64,000 nucleotides of DNA from Nissabacter sp. SGAir0207 (GCF_005491205.1 NZ_CP028035.1:1302001-1366000), one strand, 5' to 3'. Shown: positions 54,945 to 63,506, counted from the first letter of the stretch. Notes: generated from the sequence alone by a model not told the origin. Numbers and translations are program-made.

Positions 54945-56288
54945 GGGCTGGCGGGCATCCTGTAAGCGGCACTGCATCAGGGCGGCGGCGAGGGCAAAGG
55001 CCAGCGCGACGCAAATCAGGGCCAGCGGGGCGTGGTGTGGCATTTGCAGTAGCGCGCCCAAGAGCGCGATGCCCGCCAGGCCGCCGCACTGGCGGGCGGC
55101 GTTAAGAACCCCGGAGCCAATCCCGACCCGCTCAACGGGCACGCTGGCCAGACAGGCGGTCACAATGACCGGCAGCGTTGCGCCAGCCATCCCCAGCAAG
55201 ACGCCACCAATGACCAGCATGTCAGGCGTGAGTCCCGAGAGCAGGAGTAGCGCCCCAAGCGCACCGCCCAGCATTCCGGTCATCCCGACCCGGCGCGCGC
55301 CATAACGGGTGCTCAGGCGGCCGGAGAAGGTCGCCAGCAGGCCGGTGACCAGGGTCATGGGCAACATATGCCAGCCAATCGTCAGGGGGGCATCGCCCCT
55401 GGCCTGGAGCAGCATCGGCAGGAGAAACAGGCTGCCGTAGTACCCCAGGGTCTGTAGGAAGCCAGCGGCAACCGTGGCCGTAAAGGCCCGGGATGAGAAG
55501 AGGGTCAGTGGCAACATCGCCCCGGCTGGCCGGCGCTGCGTTTTCAGGAACAGGGTGCCTAGCAGCAGCCCCATCGCCAGCAGCCCGAGTGACATTGGCG
55601 AGGCCCAGCCCAGGGTCGCGCCTTCAATCAAGACAAAGGTCAGTGAGAGCAGGGCCAGAAAAGAGAGCAGTTGCCCCGGCCAATCCAGCCTTCGGTGCGG
55701 CTGGGCGTCTGGGCCGTGACACAGGAGGCAGCCACCCAGCGCGATGGCGCACAGCGGCACATTCAAAAAGAAGATGGCGCGCCAGCCCAGCGCCTCCGTG
55801 AATGCGCCGCCCAGCAGCGGCCCGGCCACCAGCGCCAGCGCGGAAATGCCGCCCCACAGCGCCACGGCCCGGCTGCGTGCCGTGCGGTCTGGGTAGGCGT
55901 GGGTCAGCAAAGCCATGGAGCTGGGGAGCATCAGGGCCGCGCCCATGCCTTGCAGGGCACGGAACGCAATCAGTTGGCCGCTGTTGGCCGCCAGCCCACA
56001 GGCGACGGAGGAGAGGATAAACAGCAGCAGCGCCACGATAAACAGCCGACGGGCACCAAAGCGGTCACTGAGTGCGCCGGCCGATAGCAGCAGGCCAGCA
56101 AACATCAGCGTGTAGGCTCCGGCCACCCACTGCAGGCCAGCCAGCCCCAGGCTGAAGGCATGGCCAATCGCCGGCAGGGTAACGTTCAGGGCGGTGGTAT
56201 CAAACGCTGTCATAAAAGAGCAAAGGCTGACGGCCAGCAAAACAGGGCGCGGCGAGGCGAGGGGGGCCGGGACGCCGGAGATGGTCAT
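54927..56288 (-). CDS. MFS drug/metabolite exporter (DHA2-like)
   Basis: This permease of about 453 residues has 12-14 helices. The MFS loop motif ALSDRFGARRLFIVALLLF and the motif QGMGAALMLPSSMALL (motif C-like region) mark an H+-antiport drug:metabolite exporter. It converges on the UbiD gene and is divergent from a LysR gene at 56389. This is a natural exporter/regulator arrangement for a small molecule made or handled by the adjacent enzymes. CAGGAG lies upstream of ATG 56288; an upstream extension to 56330 is less likely. Confidence 0.85.
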   Translation of the reverse strand: MTISGVPAPLASPRPVLLAVSLCSFMTAFDTTALNVTLPAIGHAFSLGLAGLQWVAGAYTLMFAGLLLSAGALSDRFGARRLFIVALLLFILSSVACGLAANSGQLIAFRALQGMGAALMLPSSMALLTHAYPDRTARSRAVALWGGISALALVAGPLLGGAFTEALGWRAIFFLNVPLCAIALGGCLLCHGPDAQPHRRLDWPGQLLSFLALLSLTFVLIEGATLGWASPMSLGLLAMGLLLGTLFLKTQRRPAGAMLPLTLFSSRAFTATVAAGFLQTLGYYGSLFLLPMLLQARGDAPLTIGWHMLPMTLVTGLLATFSGRLSTRYGARRVGMTGMLGGALGALLLLSGLTPDMLVIGGVLLGMAGATLPVIVTACLASVPVERVGIGSGVLNAARQCGGLAGIALLGALLQMPHHAPLALICVALAFALAAALMQCRLQDARQPSLSGR

Positions 56289-56388
56289 GGGTGACTCCTG
56301 ACAGGGAAAACAGCCATGAGCATGGGGCAATCAGCGCCACAACAAAAATTAGAAATTTACTTATCCGCAATAAGAGGAGCTACTGATT

Positions 56389-57288
56389 ATGATGAATTTA
56401 CTGCATTGGCGTCTGGTGGTGGCGGTCGCGGAAACTGGCAACATTACCCGTGCCGCTGAGGCGTATGGCATCACCCAATCAGGGGCAAGCCAGGCCATCA
56501 GCCAGGTGGAAGAGATGCTGGGAGTGAAGATTTTTGTGCGTGAGAAGCGCAGCACTACTCTGACAGCCATCGGCCATCAGGTGATTGAGCGCGCGCAGCG
56601 GATGCTGGCAGAGTTGACGTCTATCCAGACGCTGGTGAATGCCTCTCGTGGCTGCCATCTCGGGCGGATCCGGCTGGCCAGTTTCCCGACCGTACTGTCT
56701 GGTGTCATGCCCGCCTACCTTAAGGGCTTCCGCCGTCTGCACCCTGGCATGGAGGTGGTCACGCTGGAGGGCACCGACGAGGAGATCGAGCAGTGGCTTA
56801 CGGCTGGCAGCATCGATCTTGGCGTGGTGATGAACCCGGCACCAGAGCGGAACGCGGTGATGCTTGGCCGGGATCGCTGGGTAGTGACGGTGCCCCTCAA
56901 CCATCCGCTGGCCCGCCGACCCGCTTACAGCCCCGTTGAGCTGGCTGAGGTGGCCTGCCAGCCCTTTATCCTGGCTACCGGCGGGTGCTATCTGCATGGG
57001 CAGACCTTGGCCGAGCGGGCGGGGGTCACGCTATCGGATATCCGAATCACGGTGCGTGACTGGTCATCCGCCCATGCGCTGGTCAAGGAGGGCATGGGCG
57101 TTTCGATTGTCCCAGAATCGACCCTGCCAGACGACCTGCATGGCGTGCGCATCCTGAATCTGGCGCAACCTATTTACCGCGAGTTTGGGTTGGTAAGTGC
57201 CGGGCAGGGGCCAAATCAGGTGGCGGCGCAGGCGCTGCTTCGCTGGCTGGATAAACAGGTGGCCAGCACCGGGGCTAAGGCGGCATGA
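56389..57288 (+). CDS. LysR-family regulator next to the exporter
   Basis: This 299-residue LysR protein has the HTH (LLHWRLVVAVAETGNITRAAEAYGITQSGASQAISQVEEMLG) and effector domain (about 90-290). It is divergent from the MFS exporter across 100 bases and probably regulates it together with the GST and RidA genes downstream on its own strand. AAGAGGAGC precedes ATG 56389. Confidence 0.87.
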   Translation: MMNLLHWRLVVAVAETGNITRAAEAYGITQSGASQAISQVEEMLGVKIFVREKRSTTLTAIGHQVIERAQRMLAELTSIQTLVNASRGCHLGRIRLASFPTVLSGVMPAYLKGFRRLHPGMEVVTLEGTDEEIEQWLTAGSIDLGVVMNPAPERNAVMLGRDRWVVTVPLNHPLARRPAYSPVELAEVACQPFILATGGCYLHGQTLAERAGVTLSDIRITVRDWSSAHALVKEGMGVSIVPESTLPDDLHGVRILNLAQPIYREFGLVSAGQGPNQVAAQALLRWLDKQVASTGAKAA

Positions 57289-57444
57289 CGTCACCAAATG
57301 TTCTTGGAAGGGGCATAAGTTTTCCTCATGCCTCCTTCCTCAAATTGTAATTTTACAGGGCGTACTGCCCTCGCCACTATCACCTCTTATAACCAGCCCT
57401 GCCTATTTCCGGTGGCCGGGCGTTTCACCACGACAGGATATTTC

Positions 57445-58059
57445 ATGAAACTCTATTTCGCCCCGATGGCATGTTCACTCTCCCCGCACATCATCTTGCG
57501 TGAGTTAAACCTGCCTTTTGAACTGATTCGCATCAATAACAAAACCAAGCGTACTGCCGATGGGCAGGACTTCCGCACCATCAACCCGAAAGGGTATGTC
57601 GCGGCACTGGTGCTGGACAATGGCGAGGTGCTGACCGAAGGCCCGGCCATCCTGCAATATCTGGCCGATTTGGTGCCCGCCGGCGGGTTGGCCCCGGCCG
57701 CGGGGAGCTGGGAGCGGGTACGGTTGCAGGAGATGCTGAACTTTATCACCACCGAGATCCACGGCGGCTCCGCACCGCTGTTCAACAGCGAACTGCCGGA
57801 GGAGGTGCAATCCCTGTTCCGCCGCAAGCTGTTCACCCGACTGGACTACCTGGCTGAGCGTCTGGCTGAGCAGGACTATTTGATGCCGGGCGAATTCAGT
57901 GTGGCCGATGCCTACCTGTTTACCGTGCTGCAATGGTTGCCGGTCTTCAATATTGATGTCCAGCAGTGGCCTGCGCTGGCGGCCTTTATCGCCCGCATCA
58001 AAACGCGCCCTGCGGTTCAGGCTGCATTAGCGGCGGAAGAGGCCAGCGCGCCAGTCTGA
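57445..58059 (+). CDS. Glutathione S-transferase (beta-class, GstA-like)
   Basis: This 204-residue protein has an N-terminal thioredoxin-like domain beginning MKLYFAPMACSLSPHIILRE with Cys10, the beta-class nucleophile, then NPKGYVAALVLDNGEVLTEGPAILQYLAD, and an all-helical C-terminal domain with a His in FITTEIHGG. The text is close to E. coli GstA. It conjugates glutathione to electrophiles, often for detoxification of pathway by-products. ATG 57445 (GGATATTTC upstream) is chosen; the frame is open farther upstream without support. Confidence 0.9.
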   Translation: MKLYFAPMACSLSPHIILRELNLPFELIRINNKTKRTADGQDFRTINPKGYVAALVLDNGEVLTEGPAILQYLADLVPAGGLAPAAGSWERVRLQEMLNFITTEIHGGSAPLFNSELPEEVQSLFRRKLFTRLDYLAERLAEQDYLMPGEFSVADAYLFTVLQWLPVFNIDVQQWPALAAFIARIKTRPAVQAALAAEEASAPV

Positions 58060-58098
58060 TCCCCCGGGCGGCCCGGCCGCCCCTTGAAGGAGAGAGCC

Positions 58099-58464
58099 AT
58101 GTTGATTGAAAGGCTTGGCGGTGGACAGGCGGGCCGCAGCCGCGCGGCTGCCTGGAAAGATCTGGTCTGGGCGGTCGCGACCTCCCCGGATCTCACGTTG
58201 GATGGCCCCGGCCAGATGCGGGCGGCGCTGGAAGCGCTGGAAAACACACTACGGCGGCTCGGCTCAGACAAGGGCCACATCCTGTCCGTTCACCTGTTTC
58301 TGGCCAACATGGCAGACAAGGCGCAGGTGGACAGCGTGTGGAACCAGTGGATTGGCGACAACCCCGAGCACTGGCCCCAGCGTGCCTGTCTGGGCGTTGA
58401 TCTGGGCGGGCAGCTCCAGGTGGAACTGACCGTGACGGCCGTGAGACGCGACGCCGTGACATAA
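58099..58464 (+). CDS. RidA-family protein
   Basis: This 121-residue protein has the YjgF/RidA fold pattern (AWKDLVWAVATSPD, QMRAALEALENTLRRLGSDKGHILSVHLFLANM, WNQWIGDNPEHWPQRACLGVDLG). The Arg in QRACLGVDL corresponds to the reactive Arg of RidA. RidA proteins hydrolyse enamine/imine intermediates from PLP enzymes, relevant given the PLP enzyme in this cluster. AAGGAGAGAGCC precedes ATG 58099. Confidence 0.82.
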   Translation: MLIERLGGGQAGRSRAAAWKDLVWAVATSPDLTLDGPGQMRAALEALENTLRRLGSDKGHILSVHLFLANMADKAQVDSVWNQWIGDNPEHWPQRACLGVDLGGQLQVELTVTAVRRDAVT

Positions 58465-58662
58465 AAAAACGTCCCGGCCGGTTGAGGGCACCGCATGGAT
58501 GCGCCAACTGGCCAGGGTTGATGCGATAAAAGCGCCTATCGTCACCACTACACCTCCTACGCCCAACGGCAACCTGCAGCTTGGCCCGCTCCACGGGTCA
58601 TTCCACGTAATCCCTACACGGCAGGGCTGAGGTAACGGATACGGCCAGCTACCTTTGCCAAA

Positions 58663-60237
58663 ATGGCGCTTCCTGCCGGTGCCCTCAAAAAAAGGGTGGC
58701 AGAACTGTCGCGAGTAACTCATTATTTGAAATGTGGTTTCACTCTCCCTCGCAGGCCAACATTGAACGTATACGCTGTATTGCGCCAACGCGTAATGAAT
58801 ACGCATTGGTACGTAAATCGAAAGAGCTATCGGGTGCTGTTCTGGCGTGAGATCACGCCGCTGGCAATCCCTATCTTCCTGGAAAATACCTGTGTGCTGC
58901 TGATGGGGGTGCTAAGCACCTTTCTGGTCAGTTGGCTTGGCAAGGAGGCGATGGCCGGGGTGGGGCTGGCAGACAGCTTCAACATGGTGGTGATCTCCTT
59001 CCTCGCAGCGGTCGATCTCGGCACCACGGTGGTGGTGGCTTTTAGCCTCGGCAAGCGTGACCGCAAGCGGGCGCGGGCGGCGGCCCGGCAGTCGCTGGTG
59101 CTGATGACCCTTGTCGCGCTGCTGCTGGCGATTGGCATCCATATTGAGGGCGAGCGCATTGTCGATGTGATCGCCGGCGACGCCACCCCCGAAGTGAAGG
59201 CGATGGCGCTCTCCTATCTACAGACGACCGTCTGGAGCTACCCGGCCGCCGCCATCGCGCTGATTGGCAGTGGGGCGCTGCGTGGGGCGGGCAATACCAA
59301 AATTCCGCTGCTGATCAATGGCGGCATGAACATCCTTAACATCATGATCAGTAGCGTGCTGATCTATGGCCTGTTCAATTGGGAAGGGCTGGGCTTTATC
59401 GGTGCCGGGCTGGGGCTGACCATCTCACGCTATATTGGCGCGATCGGCATTCTCTATGTGCTGATGATCGGCTTTAACCCGGCGTTGCATATCCCGCTGC
59501 GTAGCTATTTTACGCCGCTCAAGCTCAATATCCTGTGGGAGGTGCTGGCGATCGGCATCCCGGCCAGCATCGAGTCAGTGCTGTTCAACGGCGGCAAGCT
59601 GTTGACGCAGATGTTCGTTGCCGGCATGGGCACCAGCGTGATTGCCGGCAACTTTATCGCCTTCTCCATCGCTTCGCTGATTAACCTGCCGGGCAACGCC
59701 CTCGGATCGGCGTCCACCATCATTGTCGGCAAGCGGCTGGGCAAGGGGCAGATTGGTCAGGCGGAGCGCCAGCTGCGCCACGTCTTCTGGCTCTCCACCA
59801 TCGGGCTGACGATGATTGCCTGGGTTACCGCGCCGCTGGCTGGCGTGCTGGCCTCCTTCTATACCCATGACGAAGAGGTCAAACAGGTGGTGAAGGAGCT
59901 TATCTGGCTCAACGCCCTGTTTATGCCTATCTGGGCCGCCTCCTGGGTGCTGCCTGCTGGCCTGAAAGGGGCGCGTGACGCCCGTTTCGCCATGTGGGTA
60001 TCGTTGCTGGGCATGTGGGGCTGCCGCATTGTGGCCGGTTATACGCTGGGCATCATGCTGGGAATGGGCGTGCTGGGGGTATGGTTGGGTATGGTGTGCG
60101 ACTGGGCGGTACGGGGCATCTGCTTCTACTGGCGGCTGGTCAGCGGCCGCTGGCTGTGGAAGTATCCGCGCCAACGCGGCGGAGTCACCGTCACGCCGCC
60201 AGCTCGTCGCTGGCATAAAGCAAAAAGCCCGCGCTAG
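58663..60237 (+). CDS. yeeO: MATE-family exporter YeeO
   Basis: This 524-residue, 12-helix multidrug and toxic-compound extrusion protein matches E. coli YeeO (FMN/FAD exporter) from RKSYRVLFWREITPLAIPIFLEN through HVFWLSTIGLTMIAW to GRWLWKYPR. It is next to tRNA-Asn genes as in E. coli. The start is uncertain: ATG 58663 gives an N-terminal part that shares LN..LRQ..V..T.W with E. coli, while ATG 58795 (MNTHWYVNRKSYR) gives a 480-residue protein. A near-match to the E. coli MWFH start appears in another frame at about 58734, hinting at an indel. Confidence 0.88.
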   Translation: MALPAGALKKRVAELSRVTHYLKCGFTLPRRPTLNVYAVLRQRVMNTHWYVNRKSYRVLFWREITPLAIPIFLENTCVLLMGVLSTFLVSWLGKEAMAGVGLADSFNMVVISFLAAVDLGTTVVVAFSLGKRDRKRARAAARQSLVLMTLVALLLAIGIHIEGERIVDVIAGDATPEVKAMALSYLQTTVWSYPAAAIALIGSGALRGAGNTKIPLLINGGMNILNIMISSVLIYGLFNWEGLGFIGAGLGLTISRYIGAIGILYVLMIGFNPALHIPLRSYFTPLKLNILWEVLAIGIPASIESVLFNGGKLLTQMFVAGMGTSVIAGNFIAFSIASLINLPGNALGSASTIIVGKRLGKGQIGQAERQLRHVFWLSTIGLTMIAWVTAPLAGVLASFYTHDEEVKQVVKELIWLNALFMPIWAASWVLPAGLKGARDARFAMWVSLLGMWGCRIVAGYTLGIMLGMGVLGVWLGMVCDWAVRGICFYWRLVSGRWLWKYPRQRGGVTVTPPARRWHKAKSPR

Positions 60238-60247
60238 GCGGGCTTTT
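60223..60247. terminator. Bidirectional terminator between yeeO and tRNA-Asn copy 3
   Basis: AAAAGCCCGC pairs with GCGGGCTTTT around a short loop. It overlaps the yeeO stop and lies 7 bases from the tRNA 3' end. Confidence 0.92.
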
Positions 60248-60254
60248 CTAAATT

Positions 60255-60330
60255 TGGCTCCTCTGACTGGACTCGAACCAGTGACATACGGATTAACAGT
60301 CCGCCGTTCTACCGACTGAACTACAGAGGA
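60255..60330 (-). tRNA. tRNA-Asn(GTT), copy 3
   Basis: This 76-nt gene is identical to copies 1, 2 and 4. Its promoter is at 60349-60377. Confidence 0.97.
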
Positions 60331-60348
60331 ATCGTGTGAACGGGGTGC

Positions 60349-60377
60349 ATAATAACGATGCCCCCCTGCCTTGTCAA
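60349..60377 (-). promoter_or_regulatory. Sigma-70 promoter of tRNA-Asn copy 3
   Basis: TTGACA (60372-60377), a 17-base spacer and TATTAT (60349-60354) precede a GCACCCC discriminator. Confidence 0.9.
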
Positions 60378-60573
60378 AGCCGAATCGTCGTTCGCGGTGC
60401 GTTTGCTCTCTTCTTGAGCAGGGTGCGCTTTTTCTCGCCGATGACCTCCCTGATCCTGTCCATCTCAAGGCCACTACCCACCCTTTTATTGCCCTGACGC
60501 AAAGCACCTGCATCTCATAAGGCTATTATAGCCCGCGCTCTATTTAATGATGATTGATAGCGGAAATAACGCA

Positions 60574-60738
60574 ATGTCCCAGAATGGATGGATAGTATTA
60601 GCGGTGTTACTGTCACTATTAAGCCTGTTCTCTTTTATCCGGCACGCCATGCTGGTAAAAGAACGAAAATTGGCAATAGAAGAGGAGAGACGCAGCTGGC
60701 AAATTTATTCTAATAAATCCAGAGTGCGGAGAAAATAA
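60574..60738 (+). CDS. Small single-pass membrane protein between tRNA-Asn copies
   Basis: This 54-residue protein (MSQNGWIVLAVLLSLLSLFS) has one N-terminal hydrophobic helix and then a basic, charged tail with LVKERKLAIEEERRSWQ and a C-terminal RVRRK cluster. The layout suits a small membrane-anchored regulator or toxin-like peptide, but nothing identifies it. An upstream start at 60547 would add nine residues. It sits alone between two tRNA-Asn genes, on the opposite strand. Confidence 0.5.
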   Translation: MSQNGWIVLAVLLSLLSLFSFIRHAMLVKERKLAIEEERRSWQIYSNKSRVRRK

Positions 60739-60780
60739 GCGTTTCCATGCCGCAAAGGAATATATGCGGCATGGAACGAA

Positions 60781-60807
60781 AAAAGCCTGCTTTAAAAGCA
60801 GGCTTTT
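60781..60807 (-). terminator. Terminator between the small ORF and tRNA-Asn copy 4
   Basis: AAAAGCCTGC pairs with GCAGGCTTTT around a TTTAAAA loop. It lies 7 bases from the tRNA 3' end and can act in both directions. Confidence 0.9.
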
Positions 60808-60813
60808 CGAATT

Positions 60814-60889
60814 TGGCTCCTCTGACTGGACTCGAACCAGTGACATACGGATTAACAGTCCGCCGTTCTACCGACTGAACTACAGAGGA
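60814..60889 (-). tRNA. tRNA-Asn(GTT), copy 4
   Basis: This 76-nt gene is identical to the other three copies. Its promoter is at 60908-60936. Confidence 0.97.
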
Positions 60890-60907
60890 ATCGTGTGAAC
60901 GGGGCGC

Positions 60908-60936
60908 ATCATATCCAGCCCTCAGGATGCTGTCAA
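60908..60936 (-). promoter_or_regulatory. Sigma-70 promoter of tRNA-Asn copy 4
   Basis: TTGACA (60931-60936), a 17-base spacer and TATGAT (60908-60913) precede a GC-rich discriminator. Confidence 0.9.
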
Positions 60937-60984
60937 CGGCTAAATTGCATTGAATGTGCAACCGCTCATCATCTAAGCAACTGT

Positions 60985-61749
60985 TTAGCCACGCAACGCC
61001 AACCGCTGTAGCGGATCCTGCCGGTAGAAGGCAGTAAAATGGCGGTAAAGTGCCGGGAAGCGTTCGGCCAGCAACTCTGGCGCACTGAAGAAATATTCGG
61101 AGAGCACCGCGAAACATTCGGCGGCATCGGTGGCGGCGTAGGCATCCATGCTGGCGGCCTCTTCACCTACCTGGTCGATCTCATCCTGGATGCTCTCCAT
61201 CGCCAGGTGCAGTTGTTGTTCCCAGACGGCAATCTCGCGCAGGGGCAGGGGAGGGACACCGTTCGCCACGCCGCCGTTGCGCATATCAAGCTTATGCGCC
61301 GTCTCATGGATCACCAGGTTATAGCCAGAGAGATCAAAGGAGTCCTGCACGTCGAGCCAGTTCAGCACGATCGGCCCCTGCTCCCAGCTCTGCCCGGCGT
61401 GCACCATCGGGCCGCTGTGCACCAATCCATGCTCATCCTGCCAGTTCTCCTCCACCATAAAGGGTTCGGGATAGATCAGCACTTCATGGAAACCGCCCAG
61501 CCACTCCACCCCCAGCGACAGCACCGGCAGGGTGAACAGCAATGCCAGACGGCCAGCCATCAGCGGGGTGAACGCCAACCCCTGCAATGGCACCAGCCGT
61601 TTTTGGCGCAGGAATTGCTGCGCCAGGGTGACCAGTTGCGCCTGCTCCGGCACGCTGAGCGGCGCCAGCAAAGGGATAGCGAGCGCCTCCTGCCAGGGCA
61701 CAGGCGGCGTAGCGGGAGGGGAGAGAGCTTTCCACGGCCACTTAATCAT
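60985..61749 (-). CDS. mtfA: Zinc metallopeptidase MtfA (DgsA anti-repressor)
   Basis: This 254-residue protein starts [10 protein letters not shown], as in E. coli MtfA (MIKWPWKVQE), and keeps [29 protein letters not shown] and the zinc motif in [14 protein letters not shown] (HExxH), with a second ligand region DPAECF-like ([19 protein letters not shown]). MtfA binds the Mlc repressor and thereby induces ptsG. It is next to tRNA-Asn and tRNA-Ser genes as in E. coli. An in-frame ATG at 61752 is also possible. Confidence 0.95.
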   Translation of the reverse strand: MIKWPWKALSPPATPPVPWQEALAIPLLAPLSVPEQAQLVTLAQQFLRQKRLVPLQGLAFTPLMAGRLALLFTLPVLSLGVEWLGGFHEVLIYPEPFMVEENWQDEHGLVHSGPMVHAGQSWEQGPIVLNWLDVQDSFDLSGYNLVIHETAHKLDMRNGGVANGVPPLPLREIAVWEQQLHLAMESIQDEIDQVGEEAASMDAYAATDAAECFAVLSEYFFSAPELLAERFPALYRHFTAFYRQDPLQRLALRG

Positions 61750-61842
61750 CATCTTGCTCGCAAAGTGTTCATTCGGACGGATTGGCGCAGGTTAGGACTG
61801 TAAAAATGCCGCAAAACAGGGCATGATGGCAACCGCAATTAC

Positions 61843-61932
61843 GGAGAGATGCCGGAGCGGCTGAACGGACCGGTCTCGAAAACCGGAGTAGGGGTAACTC
61901 TACCGGGGGTTCAAATCCCCCTCTCTCCGCCA
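61843..61932 (+). tRNA. serU: tRNA-Ser(CGA)
   Basis: This 90-nt class II tRNA has anticodon CGA (GGTCTCGAAAACC), a long variable arm (GAGTAGGGGTAACTC) and encoded CCA. It agrees with E. coli serU at all but one position as recalled. Its neighbour mtfA is also conserved. A prophage-like segment begins just beyond it, making it a candidate attachment site. Confidence 0.97.
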
Positions 61933-62003
61933 CTATTCAAGCACTTACTGCCCTTCCTGTCTGTGATAAACCTCTCGCCCGTCTGTTAAACCCCTCTGCA
62001 AGA

Positions 62004-62360
62004 CTATTTTCGCGATATCACCCCATTGGCAAACTGCTCAGTCACGGCGGCCGCATGGTTCAGCGCATTGGCCTGCGCCAAATACCCTTTCTGCCTGGCG
62101 CGCTCCGCCTGCTGGCGCAAATAAGCGATGATTTTGCTGGTGGCCTGCGTCTCAATGTCCGCAATCACGGCATTGGTCAGGGGAATGTTTTGCAACGCGC
62201 CGCCAAGGGTCTGGATGGCAAACACCACCCGCCCACAACTGGCGAGCTTTTTGGCTTCTGCCACGCGCTGTTTGAGGGCCGCATTCTCCGCGGCCAGCGC
62301 CACATAGGTAGCCGCCGTGATCCGCGGCCGGCGCGCCCTTTGCTGCAATGATATCGACAT
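62004..62360 (-). CDS. Phage-associated hypothetical protein
   Basis: This 118-residue, largely helical protein starts MSISLQQRARRPRITAATYV, with a strong GGGAGGTT before its ATG. It is Ala/Gln/Arg-rich with possible coiled-coil stretches (ALAAENAALKQRVAEAKKLA). A palindrome (TATAAGC...GCTTATA, 62425-62443) lies 65-83 bases upstream and resembles the XRE operators farther right, suggesting control by that repressor. The family is not recognised. Confidence 0.55.
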   Translation of the reverse strand: MSISLQQRARRPRITAATYVALAAENAALKQRVAEAKKLASCGRVVFAIQTLGGALQNIPLTNAVIADIETQATSKIIAYLRQQAERARQKGYLAQANALNHAAAVTEQFANGVISRK

Positions 62361-62424
62361 GGCAACCTCCCGCAACGCACACGCTGTCGGCCCAGTACCG
62401 ACGGGCAGGGACTGATACACCAAA

Positions 62425-62443
62425 TATAAGCCTGAAGCTTATA
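62425..62443. promoter_or_regulatory. Palindromic operator upstream of the phage-associated gene
   Basis: TATAAGC and GCTTATA are perfect 7-base arms around CTGAA. The AAGCTTATA half-site recurs at the XRE promoter. Confidence 0.6.
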
Positions 62444-62484
62444 AACTGTCAACGTACAGCCTGATGGTCAGCACCTCATGCCGC

Positions 62485-62868
62485 TCAGAGATCACGTTTG
62501 CGGCGCAACAGGTAGCTCTCAGTGAAGGCGTCCAACTCCTTAAGGCGCTGCTCAAACACCGCCAGCATGTTCTCCTGCTCCAGATCTGGCAGCTGGTCGA
62601 ACAGGTCAAGTAGCCGTTGCTGACGGTGGCTGAGGCCGGAGACCGGCTCCACCTGCTCACCCAGCAGCCACGGCAGCGGAATGCCCAGCGCCTGCGCCAG
62701 CCGCAGGGCCGACGTCTTGCTAATCTGCCCACGCCGGTACCAGCCGTTAACCGACTGCGGGCTGACGCCAGCTATCCTGGCCATCTCGGCTTTCGAGATA
62801 CCCTTCATTTTGATCAGTTCATCCAGCCGGTTGGCCAGGGCATGATCGGCGCGGTTTAGTGATTTCAT
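62485..62868 (-). CDS. XRE-family repressor-like regulator
   Basis: This 127-residue protein has an N-terminal HTH (about 8-62: RADHALANRLDELIKMKGISKAEMARIAGVSPQSVNGWYRRGQISKTSALRLAQALGIPLPWLL). It continues into a linker and short C-terminal region (LSHRQQRLLDLFDQLPDLEQENML) typical of P22-type or cryptic-phage regulators without the LexA-like peptidase. ATG 62868 is used. Two palindromes in its upstream region (62887-62916, 62927-62941) are likely operators, giving autoregulation. Confidence 0.8.
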   Translation of the reverse strand: MKSLNRADHALANRLDELIKMKGISKAEMARIAGVSPQSVNGWYRRGQISKTSALRLAQALGIPLPWLLGEQVEPVSGLSHRQQRLLDLFDQLPDLEQENMLAVFEQRLKELDAFTESYLLRRKRDL

Positions 62869-62886
62869 CAATCGAGTATATCCATA

Positions 62887-62916
62887 AGGTTCAAGCTTAT
62901 GAATAAGCTTGAACCT
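62887..62916. promoter_or_regulatory. 30-bp perfect palindrome, probable repressor operator
   Basis: The 14-base arms AGGTTCAAGCTTAT and ATAAGCTTGAACCT flank GA. It lies 19-48 bases upstream of the XRE regulator start. Confidence 0.72.
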
Positions 62917-62926
62917 GAATTTATTG

Positions 62927-62941
62927 TAAGCCTAAGGCTTA
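62927..62941. promoter_or_regulatory. 15-bp palindrome, probable second operator
   Basis: TAAGCCT and AGGCTTA arms surround a single A. The half-site resembles that of the 30-bp palindrome 10 bases away and of the operator at 62425. Confidence 0.62.
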
Positions 62942-62970
62942 TTGTGCTATGGTGAAAAGACCACCACTTT

Positions 62971-63183
62971 ATGATGCTGGTGAGGCTTCTCAGTGAGAGT
63001 GGTGAGCCAGCAGGGTTAACCTCCGCTCATCTTTTGCACAGGGCACCCTGTGGGGGAGCCGCCGGTGATTCTGCCGGCAGGGATGATTCCTGTTTAAGTG
63101 TCAGACATACACCACGCATAAATTTAACGGCTGAAGGTACGCCGCGCCACCGCTCTTTATGGCTAACAGAATGGCGCGGGTAA
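62971..63183 (+). CDS. Possible prophage small ORF
   Basis: This 70-codon frame from ATG 62971 reads VRLLSESGEPAGLTSAHLLHRAPCGGAAGDSAGRDDSCLSVRHTPR and ends LWLTEWRG. I recall similar Cys-containing text in short ORFs at prophage left ends in enterobacteria, but not with a function. It is divergent from the XRE regulator, downstream of its operators, so could be an early phage transcript. It may instead be a structured RNA or a chance frame. Confidence 0.38.
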   Translation: MMLVRLLSESGEPAGLTSAHLLHRAPCGGAAGDSAGRDDSCLSVRHTPRINLTAEGTPRHRSLWLTEWRG

Positions 63184-63326
63184 TAAAAAACCGGGGGAAT
63201 GCCCCTTTCCCTCCCGACTTCAGCGCGGCTAATTTGATGAATAGCCCATTCAGGTATTAGATAATAATTCGCGCGCAAGGATTAAATGGACAGGCCCCCG
63301 CAGGGGATGAACAATTAATCGGAATG

Positions 63327-63506
63327 ACGGCTATGACGTTTGACAACTTACGTGAATATATCTCGGTGGCGGGGCGGTATGAACTGTATACCGATGGCGA
63401 AGAGATTATCTGGGTATTACCGCTTACGGATGACCAGGTGATCATTACGCCGGAATCCTATGAAGAATTATTAAACCAATACGGTTATAAAATTGTCCCG
63501 ATCTGA
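63327..63506 (+). CDS. Small acidic hypothetical protein of the prophage-like region
   Basis: A protein of about 59 residues (FDNLREYISVAGRYELYTDGEEIIWVLPLTDDQVIITPESYEELLNQYGYKIVPI) is encoded by AT-richer DNA than the region around it. It is acidic, with no signal or membrane segment, and ATG 63324 or 63333 may serve as start. No family is recognised. Confidence 0.5.
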   Translation, partial: TAMTFDNLREYISVAGRYELYTDGEEIIWVLPLTDDQVIITPESYEELLNQYGYKIVPI

